This document shows, one piece after another, positions 5,376 through 10,130 of a DNA stretch of 10,130 nucleotides. Position numbers and translations under genes: made by a program. Below the pieces are notes generated by a model. The model saw only the letters and a list, made by a program, of their open reading frames with translations. It searched no databases and was not told the DNA's origin. Every line of letters starts with the position of its first letter. The first letter of the stretch is position 1. Where the stretch lies: positions 1 to 10,130 of the forward strand of contig JANQKJ010000257.1 of the NCBI GenBank assembly GCA_028281205.1, in the 5' to 3' direction. The DNA comes from Gammaproteobacteria bacterium (GTDB lineage Bacteria > Pseudomonadota > Gammaproteobacteria > UBA4575).

Positions 5376-6680
5376 TCACTTCAGCCTAACCGGTGTACCA
5401 AAATCAGGGTTTGAACTGACTCGTTTTGCCACAGAATCTTCCGGTGCTGCATACCAACCTGGATCACTAAAATCATTTTGTACCAAGTCGTCTCTTACTT
5501 TCACAGTCGTAAACATGCCACCCATTTCTATGTTTCCATAAGGACCTTTACCCGTCATCATTGCGAGAGTATTTTCTGGTCCGCGGTGGTGCCCCATCTC
5601 TACATGATCTTGATGTTCTGCCATACCGTAGCGTCCCATAGGCATAAAGTCCGGAAGCACTTGCTGAATTTCTTTATCAAGCAAGGTTTGGTCTACACCT
5701 AAAGTATTTGGTATTTCATGACCCATTGCATTCATAGTGTGGTGTGCCATATGGCAATGAAATGCCCAATCGCCCGGTTCGGCAATAAATTCAATATCAC
5801 GCGTCTGTCCGACACCTACAATTTCAGTGGTTTCAGTGCGCCATGCAGATTTTGGCCAGCGACCACCATCTGATCCTGTTACCCAAAACTGTACCCCATG
5901 CATGTGGATGGGATGGTTCCACATAGATAAATTGCCAATACGTACACGGACTCGTTCACCGCTGCGTGCTACTACAGAGTCAATCGCCGGGAATACTTTG
6001 CTATTGAATGTCCATAAATCAAAGTCTTGTAATATCGAAGGGTCGGGTCTATATGTGCCAGGATGTAGCGCCCAGTTATGAGTAATAAAACAATAGTCGC
6101 GATCAATAGGCGTTTTCTCCCCATGTCGAGGATGGATGATGAACATACCCATCATCCCTACCGCCATTTGCACCATTTCATCTGCATGCGGGTGATACAT
6201 ATGTGTGCCGTGCTGCTTTAAAGTAAATTCATATACAAAAGTTTCATCGGGTGCGATTTGTGGTTGGGTTAACCCGCCGACACCGTCCATGCCGCTAGGA
6301 AGTAATAAACCATGCCAATGAATGGTGGTATGTTCTTTTAAATGATTTGTGACATAAATACGTACGCGATCACCTTCAACTGCTTCCAGTGTGGGACCGG
6401 GTGTTGATCCATTGTAACCCCAGCATTTTGCCACACTGCCAGGAGCGAACTCATGTTCAACTTCTTCTGCGACTAAATGAAATTCTTTGACCCCATTATT
6501 CATTGTGTAGGGCAATGTCCAGCCGTTTAATGTTCTTACTGGTTTGTGTGTGATGGGTTGTTTGTTAGTTTTTGCCAATGCTGCTGATGTTACTAAAGTA
6601 TCTGCGGTTGACTTGGGTGAAACGGAAGCCGCCAATGTGCTGGTGCCAGCAATAGTTAAAAATTCTCTGCGTGTAGTCAT
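5376..6680 (-). CDS. Tat-exported two-domain multicopper oxidase
   Basis: A 434-residue protein with an N-terminal twin-arginine signal (TTRREFLTIAG), so it is exported folded to the periplasm. All four copper-site motifs are intact: HWHG (H121, H123), HPH (H163, H165), HPIHMHG (H256, H259, H261) and HCHMAHHTMNAM (H308, C309, H310, H314, M319). Only about 90 residues separate the second and third motifs, versus around 300 in three-domain CueO/CopA enzymes, so this is a two-cupredoxin-domain form. A Met/His-rich tail (about 345-390) may bind extra copper. The likely role is oxidation of cuprous ion or phenolic substrates in copper tolerance. The ATG has an AAGGAA ribosome binding site. It is the last gene of a three-gene set, 24 bases after the TolC-like gene, which supports a copper role. 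Confidence 0.93.
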   Translation of the reverse strand: MTTRREFLTIAGTSTLAASVSPKSTADTLVTSAALAKTNKQPITHKPVRTLNGWTLPYTMNNGVKEFHLVAEEVEHEFAPGSVAKCWGYNGSTPGPTLEAVEGDRVRIYVTNHLKEHTTIHWHGLLLPSGMDGVGGLTQPQIAPDETFVYEFTLKQHGTHMYHPHADEMVQMAVGMMGMFIIHPRHGEKTPIDRDYCFITHNWALHPGTYRPDPSILQDFDLWTFNSKVFPAIDSVVARSGERVRVRIGNLSMWNHPIHMHGVQFWVTGSDGGRWPKSAWRTETTEIVGVGQTRDIEFIAEPGDWAFHCHMAHHTMNAMGHEIPNTLGVDQTLLDKEIQQVLPDFMPMGRYGMAEHQDHVEMGHHRGPENTLAMMTGKGPYGNIEMGGMFTTVKVRDDLVQNDFSDPGWYAAPEDSVAKRVSSNPDFGTPVRLK

Positions 6681-6704
6681 GATAAATTCCTTATATGTAA
6701 GTTT

Positions 6705-8132
6705 TTAGTGATGGCTATGCGCAGAAGCTTTATTGCTAGACGCAGAGCTAAAAATATTGTGAATATTGAAGCTACGAGTTTTTTCCACAGTCGGTACTGA
6801 CATGGAGTCACCGGCGGCATACATCAGATTAAAATAAGCAATCCAGTAATCTCGCAAGGCTTTGATTAAGCCGGTGTAACTTTCATATTCATCTTGTTTA
6901 GTATTGAGTAATTCAAACGTGCCAATGAGCATGAAATTTTCTTGTTCCTGTGCACGATAAACAATACTCGATTGAATAGGGATAAAGTTAGTTTGGTATT
7001 CATCAATGAGTAAGCGGGCATTATTTGTTTTTAAGTAATATGCATGCACATTATTGTTGATTTGATTCGATAGTTGACGCGCTTCAAGTATGGCAATTTT
7101 GAGTTCACTCGATAGACGCATTTGCTCATCATTGTGTTGGGTAAAAACTGGTAGTTCCCACTCAATCACTGGTCCGGTTAAGCGTGCGCCATCCGTTTCA
7201 CGTTCTCGTTCAATACCGATATCAAGATCACCCAAATATCGCATCCAGTTATTCGCGCCCAACTGTTTGGCGAGTCGCTCGGCTTTTGACATAGCCGCGG
7301 CAAGATCGAATCTGGATTGTGCCGCATGGGTGGACATTAAGGTGATATCAATTTCATCTTCACGGGGCAGTTGAAGCTCAGGTGTAATTTGCCATGAGGA
7401 ATCAATTGATAGACCAAGTAAGTTAGCCACATATGTTCTAGCGTTTAATGCTTTTTCATTGGCAGCAAAAGATTCAAATAATTTGTGCGATGCTGCGGAT
7501 TTATATTCAGCTAATTCTCGAGCCGTGATGTTGCCTGCATCATGGTAACGCTGCGCAAGACGTGAGGATAATGTTGCAGTTTTATATTGTTGCGTTTTCA
7601 GTGCTTGTAATTGAAGTGCTGCCGCGTACCGGTAATAATTGGTTTGCACTTGATTAAGTATACGTAATACATCAGCTGCGATAGACTGTTTTACTTCAGC
7701 GAATTGTAATTCGGCAAATTGTTTGCGCACCGGTAGTGTAATCAAATCAGATAGTGAAGTAATAAAACCAAGTGTTACTAAATCCCGTTCACCTGACTGA
7801 TTTGAGTCTAGTTGCGAAAAAGAAAAAACTGGATTGCGAATACGTCCAGCCTGATAAACATCTGCAGCGGCAAGGCCAAGAGAGGCGTAGGTTTTATGTA
7901 ATGTAGCATTGTTGATTAATGCCAGCTCCATAGCGCCCTCTAGCGTGATTGGTGCGGAGATTAATGATTGTGTAATTGACTCTAAATCTTCAGGTTCATT
8001 AACCGCAGGATTAACACCTTTTTGCATGAGTAACTCTGTGACATCACTCATGCCATAATCTTTAGGCACCGAAGTGCAGCCAATAATGAGAAAAACTAAT
8101 CCTATTGAGGATAATTTCATAATTCTATTCAT
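6705..8132 (-). CDS. TolC-family outer-membrane efflux lipoprotein
   Basis: A 475-residue protein using the ATG at 8130-8132, which has AGGG eight bases upstream; a longer reading from a TTG at 8180 is less likely. The N-terminus ends in a lipobox (LIIGC, Cys19), so the mature protein is probably lipid-anchored. Conserved features are the opening EGAMELALINNATL segment, long alpha-helical hairpins with Gln/Ala/Leu-rich heptads, and two similar halves, as in CusC/CzcC-type outer-membrane factors. The last residues (AHSHH) are His-rich and could bind metal. It would form the outer-membrane channel of a tripartite exporter. No inner-membrane pump or membrane-fusion gene lies beside it. It sits between a Cys-rich secreted protein and a multicopper oxidase gene, suggesting copper export. 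Confidence 0.88.
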   Translation of the reverse strand: MNRIMKLSSIGLVFLIIGCTSVPKDYGMSDVTELLMQKGVNPAVNEPEDLESITQSLISAPITLEGAMELALINNATLHKTYASLGLAAADVYQAGRIRNPVFSFSQLDSNQSGERDLVTLGFITSLSDLITLPVRKQFAELQFAEVKQSIAADVLRILNQVQTNYYRYAAALQLQALKTQQYKTATLSSRLAQRYHDAGNITARELAEYKSAASHKLFESFAANEKALNARTYVANLLGLSIDSSWQITPELQLPREDEIDITLMSTHAAQSRFDLAAAMSKAERLAKQLGANNWMRYLGDLDIGIERERETDGARLTGPVIEWELPVFTQHNDEQMRLSSELKIAILEARQLSNQINNNVHAYYLKTNNARLLIDEYQTNFIPIQSSIVYRAQEQENFMLIGTFELLNTKQDEYESYTGLIKALRDYWIAYFNLMYAAGDSMSVPTVEKTRSFNIHNIFSSASSNKASAHSHH

Positions 8133-8185
8133 AACAATAACCCTATGAATGGTTGCGCATACTAACGATGCAGCGTGCAAGTTTT

Positions 8186-8209
8186 GAATGCCTAGCAGGC
8201 TAGGAATTC
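8186..8209. repeat. 24-bp inverted repeat inside the copper gene set
   Basis: The arms GAAT-G-CCTAGC and GCTAGG-A-ATTC flank a two-base centre; ten of eleven positions per arm pair. It lies in the 93-base gap between the small Cys-rich gene and the TolC-like gene. No T-run follows on either strand, so it is not a standard terminator. It could be an RNA-processing or stability hairpin between the first and second genes, or a protein-binding palindrome. Confidence 0.45.
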
Positions 8210-8225
8210 AGACTTAAATACAGAA

Positions 8226-8603
8226 TTATGAAATAGTGATGGGAGGGCGTATTAAAGGGGGTGAGTGAAAAGAAGTAAATTGATCAATTTGATCTATGCT
8301 TAATTGTGAACCATATGCTGCAATGGTTGCCTTTGTAAGGGTGGATAGTGCAAAACTGTTAACACCACTGCTTAAGCACCCCAAAGTGCTATTACAATCA
8401 CATGGGCATTCAGCTGGTTGTGAAGAGTCTGTTGCGGTTTTAAAGCTGTCTTCACTGCTGCAGTGATCCGATGATGAAAGTTCAGCTTGGGTTGGTGCTG
8501 AGTCTATGTGATTGATGCAATGAATATTAGAAGTAGTAGCGATACTTGCGACGGGTAAGGCAAGTATTAATAGACTGATAATTCCAAGGCGCCAACTTTT
8601 CAT
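8226..8603 (-). CDS. Small secreted Cys/His-rich protein, probable metal binder
   Basis: A 125-residue protein with a clear signal peptide (Lys2, Arg5, hydrophobic core, probable cleavage after IA at residue 22), so it is periplasmic. The mature part has six cysteines and several histidines in small clusters: HCINH (C29), DHC (C48), and CPCDC with C76 nearby (C66, C68, C70, C76). The C-terminus ends SPPLIRPPITIS; I associate a similar Arg-Pro-Pro ending with small proteins encoded near heavy-metal efflux genes. The clusters suggest copper or other soft-metal binding. It is first in a three-gene set with the TolC-like and multicopper oxidase genes. The ATG at 8601-8603 has no strong ribosome binding site. 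No precise family name can be assigned from sequence alone. Confidence 0.72.
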   Translation of the reverse strand: MKSWRLGIISLLILALPVASIATTSNIHCINHIDSAPTQAELSSSDHCSSEDSFKTATDSSQPAECPCDCNSTLGCLSSGVNSFALSTLTKATIAAYGSQLSIDQIDQFTSFHSPPLIRPPITIS

Positions 8604-8691
8604 AACATTTAGGCTAGCTCATTATTTGCAGGATGACAACCAGTGTAAGATTATTGGAATTTATATTTAACCATCTGGAAACTTAATTAAA

Positions 8692-8723
8692 GAATAAAAA
8701 ACCCCAGCATAAGCCGGGGTTTG
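8692..8723 (-). terminator. Intrinsic terminator of the PhoX-like gene
   Basis: AAACCCC (8699-8705) pairs with GGGGTTT (8716-8722), with an inner GC/GC pair, one A/C mismatch and an ATAA tetraloop. On the minus strand the stem runs straight into a T-rich tract (GGGGTTTTTTATTCT). It lies about 50 bases past the stop of the PhoX-like gene and insulates it from the copper gene set downstream. Confidence 0.85.
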
Positions 8724-8770
8724 AGTAAACGTTCTAATGAGTAATTTAAAATAACATTACTTGTTAGAGT

Positions 8771-10130
8771 CTATGATCCAATTACCCCACCGTTCTTGCG
8801 AGTGATAACAAAAGTCGCGTCACGAGGTCGCGTTTCGCCATCTGTCGGTGCTGGGAAATTAGTTAAGGCAGGATCACCATTACCTGGATGTTGAGTGTTG
8901 ATAAACATGGTACGGCGATCTGGTGTCATAGCGATGCCTGTGATCTCATCACCCGCGACACCAGTGAATAAACGTCGTAGGTCTCTAGTCTTAGTGTTAG
9001 AGACAAGCATTTGGTTATTCAATCCATCTTTTTGGCCGCCATCAGTTTGAATGAACAGACGACCATCTGGGTCTGCCATCAATCCATCTGGATCACTAAA
9101 GGTATCTTCAGTGCCATGCGTGTCTTCAGCAATGATGTAGATTTCCCACTTGAACTTTCTGCCTACATGCTTATAGCTGTCTTTGAAGCGAATGATATGT
9201 CCATCCGCGTTAGGTGCTAAAGGATTAGCAGCATCGGCTTCGGTACGGCGACTATTATTAGTTAAAGTGCAATATACCGTGCCATTTGGAGCAACCGTCG
9301 TCCATTCTGGTCGATCCATTGGAGTTGCACCTAAGATATCAGCAGCAATACGCGCGTAAGTAAGCACTTCAGCTTGATCTTTAAAACGTGCAGCCAAGTC
9401 AGGATTCTTAATAGTTAACTCTAACCATTCGCCAGTACCATCGTCATTGAATTTGGCAACAAATAATTTGCCAAAATCAAATGGACTCAAGCCGCGTCTT
9501 CTTATTCTGCGCCAGTTGTAAGATGAAACAAACTTGTAGATGTAGTCAAAGCGTTCGTCATCACCCATGTAACCAACCACGCGTCCACCTTGACCAATAG
9601 TAAGAGCAATACCTTCATGCTTGAAGCGACCCAGTGCAGTACGCTTAACTGGTTTTTTGTTAGGGCTCATAGGGTCAATTTCAACCACCCAACCAAAACG
9701 ATTTTCTTCATTTGCATAATTGCTGTTTGATAAGTCGAAGCGGGGATCAAATTTATGCCAGCCGTAACCAAATCCATTGCTACTGAATCCATAGCGTTCC
9801 TGCTCTTCTGTTGCAGTCCAATCGCCAGTAGCACCAAAGTAACCATTGAAGTTTTCTTCGCAGGTTAGATAAGTACCCCATGGTGTGTATCCATTTGCGC
9901 AGTTATTAACAGTGCCTAATGGTTGATTGTTTTCTAGTGTTTTTAGTAATTCACTATTTGCAACTGGCCCACTGAATTCAACTGGTGAATTAACATGAAT
10001 GCGGCGTGCATATTTACTATTCACAGTTTTCCATTTGCCAAACTTTTCTTTCAGTTCAACCACAGATACACCATGCGCATGTTGAGATGTTTTTACTTCC
10101 TCTAGGCTTTCGGGCTGGTTTTCATCACCG
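8771..10130 (-). CDS. PhoX/DUF839-family phosphatase-like protein, N-terminus outside window
   Basis: The reading frame stays open to the window edge, so the GTG at 10063 is not the true start; the residues upstream of it, including a HAHGVSVVEL segment, are typical of the family. About 452 residues are visible. Landmarks in order are WGTYLTCEENFNGYFG, GRFKHEGIAL, YMGDDERFDYIYKF, a TNNSRR segment, DPDGLMADPDGRLFIQTD, and GDEITGIAMTPDRRTMF followed by NTQHPG. These match the PhoX beta-propeller fold with its acidic metal-binding residues. PhoX enzymes are periplasmic phosphomonoesterases, usually Tat-exported and often phosphate-regulated, but many DUF839 members have no proven activity. The signal peptide and promoter are out of view. 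The gene ends in a strong terminator and appears functionally separate from the copper genes. Confidence 0.88.
   Translation of the reverse strand, partial: GDENQPESLEEVKTSQHAHGVSVVELKEKFGKWKTVNSKYARRIHVNSPVEFSGPVANSELLKTLENNQPLGTVNNCANGYTPWGTYLTCEENFNGYFGATGDWTATEEQERYGFSSNGFGYGWHKFDPRFDLSNSNYANEENRFGWVVEIDPMSPNKKPVKRTALGRFKHEGIALTIGQGGRVVGYMGDDERFDYIYKFVSSYNWRRIRRRGLSPFDFGKLFVAKFNDDGTGEWLELTIKNPDLAARFKDQAEVLTYARIAADILGATPMDRPEWTTVAPNGTVYCTLTNNSRRTEADAANPLAPNADGHIIRFKDSYKHVGRKFKWEIYIIAEDTHGTEDTFSDPDGLMADPDGRLFIQTDGGQKDGLNNQMLVSNTKTRDLRRLFTGVAGDEITGIAMTPDRRTMFINTQHPGNGDPALTNFPAPTDGETRPRDATFVITRKNGGVIGS

Noticed and set aside
5478..6081. Plus-strand open frames opposite the multicopper oxidase.
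   Set aside because: They are antisense shadows of a gene with intact copper motifs, and their translations show no domain or signal.
8133..8180. An N-terminal extension of the TolC-like protein starting at a TTG at 8180.
   Set aside because: The ATG at 8132 has a well-spaced AGGG and yields a normal-length lipoprotein signal; the extension would bury it.
8634..8649. TGACA-N6-GTAAG upstream of the copper gene set, resembling a CopR/CusR-type copper box.
   Set aside because: The spacing is one base too long and the second half is imperfect. No good promoter could be placed around it.

Overview
The window looks like chromosomal DNA of an AT-rich, Gram-negative proteobacterium, most likely an aquatic or environmental gammaproteobacterium. 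The support is a sigma-54 activator with a sigma-54 promoter, an outer-membrane TolC-type lipoprotein, a Tat-exported multicopper oxidase and a PhoX-type phosphatase. I cannot name the genus. I see no rRNA, tRNA, CRISPR array, insertion sequence or phage gene.

Region 1 (1-861) holds a secreted single-domain cupin on the minus strand, closed by a strong hairpin terminator. It has a near-consensus -24/-12 (sigma-54) promoter. About 85 and 105 bp upstream of the predicted start lie two nearly identical 12-bp palindromes exactly 20 bp apart, which fits an upstream activator site. The divergent gene encodes a PAS / AAA+ / Fis-type sigma-54 activator (861-2291). Together they look like a self-contained regulator-target switch.

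Region 2 (2331-3967) continues on the plus strand with a small stand-alone YdeI/OmdA-like domain protein, a class I glutamine amidotransferase of the GMP-synthase-like type, and a gamma-glutamylcyclotransferase-like protein. Most of these starts have weak ribosome binding sites.

Region 3 (4035-5328) has an AT-rich inverted repeat where genes converge. Next comes a minus-strand L-2-haloacid dehalogenase homologue that has lost the nucleophilic Asp (now Asn10) and the catalytic Arg (now Leu41) but kept the rest of the active site. Divergent from it is a small secreted protein built almost wholly of 16-residue repeats, with a C-x9-C pair at each end.

Region 4 (5376-8603) is a minus-strand three-gene set, in transcription order: a small secreted Cys/His-rich protein, a TolC-family outer-membrane lipoprotein, and a Tat-exported two-domain multicopper oxidase with all copper ligands present. 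It reads as an envelope copper-handling operon. No RND pump or membrane-fusion protein is encoded with it in the window.

Region 5 (8692-10130) is the C-terminal part of a PhoX/DUF839-family protein whose start lies beyond the window. A classic terminator insulates it from the copper set.

The most promising leads are the sigma-54 regulatory switch, the haloacid dehalogenase pseudoenzyme and the repeat protein. None is proven novel from sequence alone.
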